IMG/VR virus record: IMGVR_UViG_3300043331_002823
Coordinates: 1-40,059 of that record
Source: a virus
Strand: one strand, 5' to 3'
DNA length: 40,059 nucleotides
The translations under genes and the position numbers were made by a program. The notes beneath the pieces were generated by a model, which worked only from the letters and a program-made list of their open reading frames with translations, had not been told where the DNA came from and ran no database searches. Below are positions 15,948 to 22,813 of the stretch, in pieces. Positions within the stretch are counted from its first letter, which is position 1, and each line of letters opens with the position of its first letter.

Positions 15948-17075
15948 ATGCCCAACGCCGTGCTATCCAATCCGCCAACCTATTTGCGGGCACCGACCAG
16001 CCGTGGTGGCTCACCGCGCGTCGAGCGCCGCGGCGGCTATCACAGCGCGGGCATTATCCGAGGCGTAAGTGTGATCACCCAGGGCGAAGCGCTCGGCCAT
16101 GATCTGTGGATCGACGATACGATGCTCGAGCAGGTCCACGACGCGATCAACATGCGCAACAAAGGTGTGAAAAGTCGCTTCACCCACCCGACTCTTAGCG
16201 GCGATGGCCTCGGTAAGCATGTCGGCCGCATTATGGATGCCGAGTTGGCGGACGACGGCCGGCAAGTCCTGGCCGATCAGCACTTTGCCCAATCCGCCCA
16301 CCACACGCCCGATGGCGACCTCGCCGGCTACCTGATGGACCTCGCCGACGAAGACCCTGAAGCCTATGGGCTGTCCATCGTGTTTGCGCTCGACAAGGGG
16401 GAGATGAAGCGCTTTGAGAGCGAGCATACAGACGAGAACGGCCGCTTCCTAAGCCCCGAACCGCTCAATGTAAACAACTACCCACACGCCCGCTTGTCGG
16501 AGCTACGGGCCGTCGATGCCGTGGATGAGCCGGCAGCCAATCCGAACGGCCTCTTTCATCGCGAGCAGGACATCGTAAGCGAAGCGGACGCCCTCGCCGC
16601 ATTCGCCCTCGGCCTTACCAGCGAACAACCAGAGGCCATAGCCCTCGGTCTCGATCCCCAACGTGTACGCGGCTTCGCCGCCCGATTCTTGAACCAACAC
16701 AAACTGGAGGTGCGCCCGATGGCTGCCGACGATACCAAACCCGCCGAAGAGACCACGACCGAGCCGGACGCCAACGATCCCAAGCCCTCAGAATCGGCGA
16801 CGACCGAATCAGAAACGCCGTCCGCCGCTGGGGACCGCAGCGAGGCGGCCCGTTTTCGTGAGGCCTTTGGTGATCGCGGCGCTGTGTGGTTCGCCGAGGG
16901 GCTCACCTTCGAACAGGCGCGCGACCGCGAGCGCGACGAGTTGCGGAAGCAAGTCGCGGAACTGACCAAGAAGCTCGCCGCCGTACCAGCCGGGGAGCTG
17001 TCGCCCGTGGGATTCGACCCGCGCGATGAGAACCGAGCGCGAAGCGGTTTCGCGTCGAAAATCCGTATCAGGTAA
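15948..17075 (+). CDS. Prohead protease with C-terminal scaffold region
   Basis: The product is 375 aa. Residues ~30-215 resemble prohead/herpesvirus-type assembly proteases: the KSRFTHP segment supplies a candidate catalytic histidine (H80) and AYGLSIVF a serine (S143), 63 residues apart, a spacing usual for this fold. Residues ~258-330 are acidic and low-complexity (Thr, Glu, Ser, Pro), then a helical coiled-coil segment (ARDRERDELRKQVAELTKKL), then a basic tail, as in capsid scaffolds. A second start inside the gene (16719) would produce the scaffold alone. The catalytic residues are inferred from pattern and spacing, not alignment. Confidence 0.8.
   Translation: MPNAVLSNPPTYLRAPTSRGGSPRVERRGGYHSAGIIRGVSVITQGEALGHDLWIDDTMLEQVHDAINMRNKGVKSRFTHPTLSGDGLGKHVGRIMDAELADDGRQVLADQHFAQSAHHTPDGDLAGYLMDLADEDPEAYGLSIVFALDKGEMKRFESEHTDENGRFLSPEPLNVNNYPHARLSELRAVDAVDEPAANPNGLFHREQDIVSEADALAAFALGLTSEQPEAIALGLDPQRVRGFAARFLNQHKLEVRPMAADDTKPAEETTTEPDANDPKPSESATTESETPSAAGDRSEAARFREAFGDRGAVWFAEGLTFEQARDRERDELRKQVAELTKKLAAVPAGELSPVGFDPRDENRARSGFASKIRIR
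16719..17075 (+). CDS. Nested in-frame scaffold protein (Nu3-like internal start), 118 aa
   Basis: An internal ATG at codon 258 of the protease gene is preceded by GGAGGTG at 16706-16712, 6 bases before the ATG, a stronger ribosome-binding site than that of the full-length gene. Translation from it would yield exactly the acidic linker plus coiled coil plus basic tail (MAADDTKPAEE... to the shared stop). This is the arrangement of lambda C/Nu3, where protease and scaffold share a reading frame. The internal start is inferred from sequence only. Confidence 0.65.
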   Translation: MAADDTKPAEETTTEPDANDPKPSESATTESETPSAAGDRSEAARFREAFGDRGAVWFAEGLTFEQARDRERDELRKQVAELTKKLAAVPAGELSPVGFDPRDENRARSGFASKIRIR

Positions 17076-17104
17076 ACGCCGACAAAGGCACACACAATTT
17101 GGAG

Positions 17105-17124
17105 CCGCGCGTTCATTCGCGCGG
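17105..17124. repeat. Short GC hairpin after the scaffold gene
   Basis: CCGCGCG-TTCATT-CGCGCGG forms a 7-bp stem 29 bases after the stop of the protease/scaffold gene. It may be a partial terminator or an mRNA stability element that sets the high ratio of capsid to scaffold message; no U-run follows. Confidence 0.45.
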
Positions 17125-17170
17125 TTCGCCATTCGGAGCTGAACGCGGGAGTCATGACCCGTTAGAAGGC

Positions 17171-17240
17171 TCAACACTTCGCTGCCCGTTGAGGGGCCGC
17201 GCGGATGACCGTGCGGCTCCTCCACTATGCGAGGTGTTGA
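17171..17240 (+). promoter_or_regulatory. Two-tier RNA structure enclosing the major capsid ribosome-binding site
   Basis: The outer stem is TCAACACTTCGC (17171-17182) with GCGAGGTGTTGA (17229-17240), 12 bp including one G-U. The inner hairpin (17191-17222) has GAGGGGCCGC pairing with GCGGCTCCTC (one G-U), extended by GCGG/CCGT around an ATGA loop. The Shine-Dalgarno GAGGTG of the capsid gene (ATG 17244) lies in the outer stem's 3' strand, so folding would hide it. Candidate translational switch or mRNA-stabilising leader. Confidence 0.65.
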
Positions 17241-17243
17241 ACA

Positions 17244-18188
17244 ATGGCTGACTCCTTTTTGGCAATGGCTGATCTGGTCGCCGACGCGCTCGATCTGTCG
17301 GACGCCGAAGTAACCGACCTGGTGCAAGCCGTGCCGCTTGTCGAGATGCTCCCCATGGAGCGCAGCAGCAACGGTGAAACGCACAAGTACACCAAGGAGA
17401 CTGGGGCACCCACAGTCGGTTTTCGCGCTCCCAATACCGGTCGCGAGTTCTCGAAGTCCGCCGATACGGTCGTCACCGTCACATTGAAGGTGCTCGATTT
17501 CTCGTGGGCTGTGGACAAGGCCGTCGCCGACATCTGGCGCAAGGGCGGCCGGGAGGCGCTGATCGCCCGCGAAGGTCTCCGCCATTTGAAGGCTGCCCTG
17601 GTGAAGTACGAGAAGCAGCTCATCTACGGCACGAACGCCACGCACGGCGACACGGCCGGGTTCACCGGCATGGTGAACGCATCGACGGTCGATGGTCTGG
17701 CCGACCCGATGGTTGTGAATGCGGGCGGCACGACGGCCAACACCGCATCTAGCGTGTGGGCGATTGCACTCGGCCCCAACGATGTACTGGGCGTCGTCAA
17801 CGGCGACGGAGAATTCGATCTCGGCGAGACCACAGTCCAGAATTTCCAGGACGGCACTGGCAAGCATTACCCGGCGTACTACACGCCGGCGACGACCTGG
17901 CTGGGCTTGCAGGTCGGTTCGGCCCATAGCATGGGTCGGATCGTCAACCTCACCGAGGACAGCGGCAAGGGACTCACGGATGATCTAATCGCCGAACTGC
18001 TGTCACGGTTTCCGATTACGCACCGGCCGACGGCGCTCTTCATGAACCGCCGCAGCCTGAAGCAATTGCAGCAATCGCGCACTGCGACCAACGCGACCGG
18101 CGCCCCGGCACCGTTCCCTTCGGAGTCGTTTGGCGTGCCGATCACCACCGTGGAGTCGATCGTCAACACCGAAGCGCTCGTTACTTGA
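17244..18188 (+). CDS. Major capsid protein (HK97 fold, GP48-like)
   Basis: The product is 314 aa, without an N-terminal delta domain; assembly is presumably guided by the separate scaffold. It opens with MADSFLAMADLVADALDLSD, has an E-loop-like stretch (residues ~40-75, GETHKYTKETGAPTVGFR...) and the SSVWAIALGPNDVLGVVNGDG segment (~168-189) seen in phage major capsid proteins of the GP48 type. The C-terminal FPSESFGVPITTVESI forms the last P-domain strand. Its place between protease/scaffold and head-completion genes supports the call. Expression may be controlled by the leader structure upstream. Confidence 0.9.
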   Translation: MADSFLAMADLVADALDLSDAEVTDLVQAVPLVEMLPMERSSNGETHKYTKETGAPTVGFRAPNTGREFSKSADTVVTVTLKVLDFSWAVDKAVADIWRKGGREALIAREGLRHLKAALVKYEKQLIYGTNATHGDTAGFTGMVNASTVDGLADPMVVNAGGTTANTASSVWAIALGPNDVLGVVNGDGEFDLGETTVQNFQDGTGKHYPAYYTPATTWLGLQVGSAHSMGRIVNLTEDSGKGLTDDLIAELLSRFPITHRPTALFMNRRSLKQLQQSRTATNATGAPAPFPSESFGVPITTVESIVNTEALVT

Positions 18189-18580
18189 TGGCTAGTCTGC
18201 TCGCCTCATCCGTTGCTGTTCTGTCGGGCGGCCTGAAATCGGCCGCCGGGGAGAGCACCACGTATCGGCGCGGCAACGACTCGATCGACGGCGCCGTTGG
18301 CGTGCCGGTCCGCGTGCGCCACGAGGAGTACGTCGCAGACGATGACGTGAATCTCACCGCGCGAGAACGCGACTGGATTTACTGGGCTGAGGATTTGGCC
18401 AAAGACGGCCAGCGATGGGAGCCGCAGCGTGGCGACGAAATCGACTGGATCGATCCATTGGGCGTAAAGCGAACCTATCAAGTGCTTCCTCGCGCCGGGG
18501 ACCGCTGCTATCGGCACACGGACACCACGATGCAGCAGTTGCGAGTCTACACCGTCGAAACGTTAACTAACCCCGAATAG
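18188..18580 (+). CDS. Head-completion / head-tail connector protein, 130 aa
   Basis: ATG 18188 overlaps the capsid stop by one base (TTGATGG). It is a small beta-rich protein with DRDWIYWAEDL-like and GDEIDWIDPLGVKRTYQVL segments, compatible with the beta-barrel stopper proteins that close the portal after packaging (lambda gpFII and SPP1 gp16 have this position and size). The assignment rests mainly on gene order. Confidence 0.6.
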   Translation: MASLLASSVAVLSGGLKSAAGESTTYRRGNDSIDGAVGVPVRVRHEEYVADDDVNLTARERDWIYWAEDLAKDGQRWEPQRGDEIDWIDPLGVKRTYQVLPRAGDRCYRHTDTTMQQLRVYTVETLTNPE

Positions 18581-18582
18581 CC

Positions 18583-18999
18583 ATGACGAGCGACGAGATT
18601 GCCGACCGCATGGTGGAACACCTCAACGCACTGGAGGAGCCGCTGATCGCGTTTCAGGCGGTAAACCCGCCAGAGATTGGCGAGGCCGACAAGGAGCGCA
18701 GCGATTACGCCGTGTTCGTTATTCCGAACGCCGAAAGGGAAACGCCGTTCGACCGCGGCGACACATGCGACGAGCGCCGCGTACTGAGCATCATCGTCAA
18801 CGGCCCGATCCGCGGCAACGTGACCAAGCGAATCGCCATGCAGTTCGGTGAGCAGCTCCGGCGGTCGTTGCGGGAGACTGAATTCGAGGGCTACCGCTGG
18901 GCTGGCAACGAAACGACGACACTCGTCGATTACGCCGCATTAAAGACTAAGAACCAGTTCCTGTCCCGATTCGACGCCGAGTATTTCGCGCTGCAATGA
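18583..18999 (+). CDS. Tail terminator/minor tail-like protein, 138 aa
   Basis: The alpha/beta layout (helix DEIADRMVEHLNAL, a long central strand YAVFVIPNA, the RRVLSIIVNG strand, the KRIAMQFGEQLRRSL helix) fits the tail-terminator/completion family (lambda gpU-like), which caps the tail tube. It begins 2 bases after the previous stop and overlaps the next gene by 4. No Shine-Dalgarno is evident, so it depends on coupling. Confidence 0.55.
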   Translation: MTSDEIADRMVEHLNALEEPLIAFQAVNPPEIGEADKERSDYAVFVIPNAERETPFDRGDTCDERRVLSIIVNGPIRGNVTKRIAMQFGEQLRRSLRETEFEGYRWAGNETTTLVDYAALKTKNQFLSRFDAEYFALQ

Positions 19000-19433
19000 G
19001 CCAGGCCATTACGACAAAGGTGGAACTGTACGCCGACCGCGTGCAGAGACGGGTCGCCGCGAAAAAGCGTCGCGTGCTATTCAAACAGGGCGCGTACCTG
19101 CGCACGACGATGCAGCGATCTATGCGGTACAGGAAAGCGGCATCCAAGCCGGGCGAACCGCCCAGCGCGCACCGGGAAACCGGCGCTCACTTGCGGCAGC
19201 GCATCCGATTTGACGTGGACCTCGGCGCGGAGTCGGTCGTCTGCGGTCCAGATTTGAAACCGGACAGCAAAGTTCTTTCTCTCAAACCATTGCCGCAACT
19301 TCTCAACGAAGGGGGCGTGATCGAGGGTATCGGCGGCGAGCCGGTTAACATCGCCAGCCGCCCCTTTGTCGATTCGGTGTTCTCCGACGGCGGCAAGAAG
19401 TTTCGCGAGCTAATCGAGAAGGAGCAGCTATGA
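18996..19433 (+). CDS. HK97 gp10-like head-tail / minor tail protein, 145 aa
   Basis: A basic N-terminal helix (QRRVAAKKRRVLFKQGAYLRTTMQ), the phrase KPGEPPSAHRETGAHLRQRI followed by beta strands, and a C-terminal RPFVDSVFSDGGKKFRELI helix are hallmarks of the HK97-gp10/gpZ-like family of neck proteins: the P-G-x-P-P-x-x-x-T-G-x-L-x-x-S/R-I pattern is characteristic. It acts at the head-tail neck. ATGA overlap with the previous gene. Confidence 0.75.
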   Translation: MSQAITTKVELYADRVQRRVAAKKRRVLFKQGAYLRTTMQRSMRYRKAASKPGEPPSAHRETGAHLRQRIRFDVDLGAESVVCGPDLKPDSKVLSLKPLPQLLNEGGVIEGIGGEPVNIASRPFVDSVFSDGGKKFRELIEKEQL

Positions 19434-19576
19434 CCCAGGAGGAAGCCAAGGCCGCCCTCTTGCTCGGGGCGCAGAACACGACGAGCGAGTACATCACCAT
19501 CCAGCGCGAGACGCTCCTGATTGCGCTCGGCGCACAACCAAACCGCGAGGAACCTGGCGATGGCGAAGGATTATAA
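19430..19576 (+). CDS. Small ORF, 48 aa, with strong ribosome-binding site
   Basis: MTQEEAKAALLLGAQNTTSE begins at an ATG overlapping the previous stop (ATGA), with AAGGAG only 5 bases upstream. The end overlaps the next gene's start by 17 bases. The composition is ordinary for the region and the C-terminus is Gly/Glu-rich. No family is recognised. Small unassigned genes are common between neck and tail-tube genes. It may only serve to carry ribosomes to the tail-tube start. Confidence 0.5.
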   Translation: MTQEEAKAALLLGAQNTTSEYITIQRETLLIALGAQPNREEPGDGEGL

Positions 19577-20003
19577 ACGTGGGGCGGACTATCGCCTGTA
19601 TCTCAATACCGGTGCGTATGCCTCACCGAGCTGGGTGCTGATCAAGGCATGCGGCGACATCGACGTGGCCAGCAATCCGGATGACGTCCAGGTTCCGGAG
19701 CGAAATGGGCCGACAGGCCATCTCCACGGCGAGGACGATCCGGCGATCACGTTCACACTGTTCGAGGACGCCGGAGACTCGAACGTCGAGACGCTCATCG
19801 CCGCGATCTTCGACGGCAGCATGAAACATATCGCGGTCACCCGCGGTGACATCGCCACGAGCGGCACAAAGTACTGGCACCTGGAGGCGTGCTTGATGGG
19901 CGTCAACCTGGGCGCGGCGCGCGGCGATCCGGCACAGTACGACGTGGAAGCCCGGCGGCACGCGAACAGCGACAATCCGATGGTGAGGGCGACGGCTGCA
20001 TGA
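19560..20003 (+). CDS. Major tail tube protein-like, 147 aa
   Basis: ATG 19560 follows GCGAGGAAC. The product is beta-rich: RLYLNTGAYASPSWVLIKAC, then a DVASNPDDVQVPERN loop and the TFTLFEDAGDSNVETLIAAI segment. Size, order (directly before the chaperone pair and tape measure) and the opening D-Y-x-L-Y-x-N-T-G pattern fit tail tube proteins of siphoviruses. It would polymerise around the tape measure. The stop overlaps the next start (ATGA). Confidence 0.7.
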   Translation: MAKDYKRGADYRLYLNTGAYASPSWVLIKACGDIDVASNPDDVQVPERNGPTGHLHGEDDPAITFTLFEDAGDSNVETLIAAIFDGSMKHIAVTRGDIATSGTKYWHLEACLMGVNLGAARGDPAQYDVEARRHANSDNPMVRATAA

Positions 20004-20491
20004 CGGGCACAGCAACATTCACCGATACGGCTGGCCGCGAATGGCATCTGGCGCTGGATTACCAGAAGCTCCGTGCAATCCGCTCGGCGACCGGGCTCGA
20101 CTTTGGAGAAACGGAGCGCGTCGCCGAGCATTGGAGCAGGATTCTGGCAAGCGACACGGTGGCGCTGGACGTCATTTGGATCGCGCTCGCGGATCGCACC
20201 GCGGGCGTATCGCAAGACCAGTGGCTTTCAGCGATGGACGGCCAGCGATTGGAGGCGGCACGGGAAGCCCTGCTGGCGGCAATCATAAATTTTACCCCGC
20301 CCCTGAAGAAGGGGATGGTCGAGGAGGGAGCCGTCGTGGTGATGAAGCGGTACAAGGAGGCGATCCAGCAGGCCGAGGCGACGATTCGCGAGCTGACGGA
20401 GGCGACGACGAAAGCGGCCCTCGATCGGCTTGGGATTGCGCCGCCCAGTGCGCCGGCATCATCGGCTATTTCGACGAACGCTGGAGCTTGA
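20000..20491 (+). CDS. Tail-assembly chaperone, gpG-like, 163 aa
   Basis: It lies between the tail-tube and tape-measure genes, where lambda G/GT sit. It starts with a short beta segment (FTDTAGREWHLALDYQKL), then helices containing WSRILASDTVALDVIWIAL and a long amphipathic helix (YKEAIQQAEATIRELTEAT). A second frame opens at its 3' end and continues to the tape-measure start; that frame is displaced by -1 relative to this one, the same geometry as the lambda programmed frameshift. I see no classical X-XXY-YYZ slippery site in the last ~90 bases. Confidence 0.65.
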   Translation: MTGTATFTDTAGREWHLALDYQKLRAIRSATGLDFGETERVAEHWSRILASDTVALDVIWIALADRTAGVSQDQWLSAMDGQRLEAAREALLAAIINFTPPLKKGMVEEGAVVVMKRYKEAIQQAEATIRELTEATTKAALDRLGIAPPSAPASSAISTNAGA

Positions 20492-20724
20492 GACAAGCCC
20501 TGGATGCCGTTAAAGCGCGACGACGCGAGGATTGGGACCGTCTCGCCTGGGGGCTGCTGTGGGTCGTCAACCGAATGCCGAACTTCGGCAAGCGTCCGCG
20601 GCCCCCGGTTCGCTTCCACCAGCTCAACCCAATGACGCGACTTTACGCCGCCGGCCGCCGGTCTGGTTTGTCCGATGATGCGTTGGAACTTGCGCTGGAC
20701 CGCATGACGGAGATGAATCAATGA
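20488..20724 (+). CDS. Tail-assembly chaperone second ORF (gpT-like), 78 aa
   Basis: The coding frame LRQALDAVKARRREDWDRLA...LDRMTEMNQ is in frame -1 relative to the upstream chaperone. Reading is open further upstream, so it could be joined by -1 frameshifting into a ~240-aa GT product. The only apparent independent start is a TTG at 20488 that overlaps the upstream TGA (TTGA), with GGAG too close to help. Helix-rich and basic, with a PNFGKRPRPPVRF linker. The last bases overlap the tape-measure start. Confidence 0.6.
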   Translation: MRQALDAVKARRREDWDRLAWGLLWVVNRMPNFGKRPRPPVRFHQLNPMTRLYAAGRRSGLSDDALELALDRMTEMNQ

Positions 20725-21953
20725 TCGGCGCGGGCGGCATCAAAGCGGGCAAAGCGTTTGTCGAATTCGTGCTCGACGATAAACGCATGACGTCCGGCCT
20801 CGATTCGCTGGCCGGGAAGATGCGGCGCTTCGGCACGATCGGCAGCGCCGTCTCCGGTCCGATCGTCGCCGGTTTCGCCGCCGCAGCCGTGCAATTCTCG
20901 AAGACAGGCGATGAGTTCGACAAAATGCGCGGGCGACTCGGCGAATCGGTCGAGGAGCTCTCGAGCCTTGCATTCGCCGCCGAGCGTTCTGGCAGCAGCA
21001 GTGAGACCCTCGAACGCGGCATGGCCCGGCTCAATAAGAACATCCGCGACGCCGCGGTCCACGGACTGGAATCAGCACGGCGCGGATTTGACGCGCTCGG
21101 ACTGAGCGTCGAGGAATTCCAAAATCTGTCGCCAGCCGAGCGCTTCCGTCGCGTGGCTGAGGCAATCTCTGGCCTCAGTAGTGATACTGAAAAGGCTGCC
21201 ATCGCCGAAGAATTATTCGGCAAAGCCGGCCGGGAGCTCGTACCGCTGCTCAACGAAGGTGCGACCGGCATCGCCGCGCTGCAAGCGGAAGCGAAGCGTC
21301 TCGGTTTGACGCTCACCAACGAGGATGCCGCCGCCGCCGCGCAGCTAAACGACGCGCTTGGTGATCTCTGGAGCCAAGTAAAGGCCGTCAGCTTGCAGGT
21401 GGGAGCCGCCATCGCCGGGCCGCTCACCGAATTCGTGAAGTGGGCGTCGGAGATCCTGGCCTGGGTCATCGCTTTCATTCGCGAGAACCCCAATCTCGTC
21501 CGGGCGATCGCCGCGATTGCGACGGGCATCGCCGCCGCGAGCGCCGCAGCCGTGACATTTGGGATCGTGCTGGCCATCATCAGCGCCCATCCGATCATCT
21601 CGGCGCTTACGGCGATCTCGGCACTGGTCCTGGGACTCGCTGCCTACTTCGGGTTTGCCAGCGACGGCGCAAAGGATTTCAGCAAGCAACTGGACAAGGT
21701 GACAGCCCCAACTGGAGCGAAGCCCGCCGTCGAAGCCGCTCGCAGGCAGCAGGCGGCTCAGGTTCAACGCGAGCTCGAGGCGGCGCTGGCTGCCAACCGA
21801 AGCGTACCGGCGGAGCGGGCGTCGCGGGAATCAGCAAGCCTTATTTCGGAAGGCATGGACGAAGTCGTCAAGTGGACTCGGGCCACGGCCGAAGGCGTCG
21901 AGCGGTTGATTACCGTCGCCCAGCAGAGTGGCTTCCTTGCGGGAGCTAGTTGA
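20721..21953 (+). CDS. Tail tape measure protein, 410 aa
   Basis: The N-terminus GGIKAGKAFVEFVLDDKRM and long Ala/Gly-rich helices are typical of tape measures. A hydrophobic segment spans ~263-316 (several membrane-like stretches, e.g. AAVTFGIVLAIISAHPIISA), followed by a Lys/Glu/Ala-rich C-terminus. At ~1.5 A per residue it would set a short tail of about 60 nm; that relationship is known from siphoviruses and the value is only an estimate. ATG 20721 has GGAG 8 bases upstream and overlaps the previous stop. Confidence 0.85.
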   Translation: MIGAGGIKAGKAFVEFVLDDKRMTSGLDSLAGKMRRFGTIGSAVSGPIVAGFAAAAVQFSKTGDEFDKMRGRLGESVEELSSLAFAAERSGSSSETLERGMARLNKNIRDAAVHGLESARRGFDALGLSVEEFQNLSPAERFRRVAEAISGLSSDTEKAAIAEELFGKAGRELVPLLNEGATGIAALQAEAKRLGLTLTNEDAAAAAQLNDALGDLWSQVKAVSLQVGAAIAGPLTEFVKWASEILAWVIAFIRENPNLVRAIAAIATGIAAASAAAVTFGIVLAIISAHPIISALTAISALVLGLAAYFGFASDGAKDFSKQLDKVTAPTGAKPAVEAARRQQAAQVQRELEAALAANRSVPAERASRESASLISEGMDEVVKWTRATAEGVERLITVAQQSGFLAGAS

Positions 21954-22813
21954 TGGCGACCCGCACCAAAATCGGCAGGCTCGATGGTTCGCTCGACGGC
22001 GTGCAGCTGTCGGTCAAGGCGTGGGACGACGCCGGCGGAACGCTCAACGAAGCGACCGCCTTGGCAGCCGCCGACGCCGCAATCCCGCTTACGCTGTTCG
22101 GCGGCCTCTTTCCCACGGGCAGTGTCAGCGTCAAACAGGAAAGCCGCAGCGCCTACGAGTTTCGTTACACCTATCAGCCGCCCGAACTGCAAGAGCCGGA
22201 CCCGCCGGAGCCGCCGCCGACCGGCTCCCTGGTGCGGCGGGCCAATTGCAACACGAAATCTAAAACGCTCAGCCGTTATGTGTCGCCAGTCGGCGTGTTC
22301 ACCAGCGTAGGAGACCAGACCACATACTACGCGGATCAAAAATGGTCCCCGAAGAAACCGGGCCCGGACACCGAGCAAGGGCAACACGGCGACGTCACGG
22401 TTGAGCCGCTCGCCGAAAGCCGGACGCTCGATTACTACGTCCCCAATGCGAACGTGACCGAGGCCTACGTCGATGCGGTCGAGAACCTCGTCATTCGCGG
22501 CGCATTCAACGACGACACCTTCTTCGGCAAGCCGGCGGCGACGGTGCAGATCGTCCGCTTCTCGGTGCAGGAGCGCAGCGCCAACGATTGGGAATTGAGC
22601 TTCGGCTTCGGTCATCGCGCCGTTGAGATGAACGTCTCGGTCGCGGACGGCATTGTGATTCCCACGTTGCGGCCTTGCGACCATTACTACGTGATCGAGC
22701 GCCCTGTATTTCCGAGCGGCAGCGATGTGGTGCAGCAGCGCGCCGTGGCGGTGGTGGTCGGCCAGGCGTGGCCGCTCATGTCTTTCGGCGTACTTGACCT
22801 GCCCAACCAATGA
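21953..22813 (+). CDS. Distal tail / baseplate-type protein, 286 aa
   Basis: ATG 21953 with GGGAG 7 bases upstream; a TTG three bases earlier is less likely. Beta-rich, with an N-terminal GRLDGSLDGVQLSVKAWDD segment, a proline-rich linker (PPELQEPDPPEPPPTG, ~76-91) and a C-terminal strand-rich domain (e.g. DDTFFGKPAATVQIVRF). Its position directly after the tape measure suggests a distal tail or hub protein. I recognise no family with certainty. ATGA overlap with the fibre gene. Confidence 0.5.
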   Translation: MATRTKIGRLDGSLDGVQLSVKAWDDAGGTLNEATALAAADAAIPLTLFGGLFPTGSVSVKQESRSAYEFRYTYQPPELQEPDPPEPPPTGSLVRRANCNTKSKTLSRYVSPVGVFTSVGDQTTYYADQKWSPKKPGPDTEQGQHGDVTVEPLAESRTLDYYVPNANVTEAYVDAVENLVIRGAFNDDTFFGKPAATVQIVRFSVQERSANDWELSFGFGHRAVEMNVSVADGIVIPTLRPCDHYYVIERPVFPSGSDVVQQRAVAVVVGQAWPLMSFGVLDLPNQ

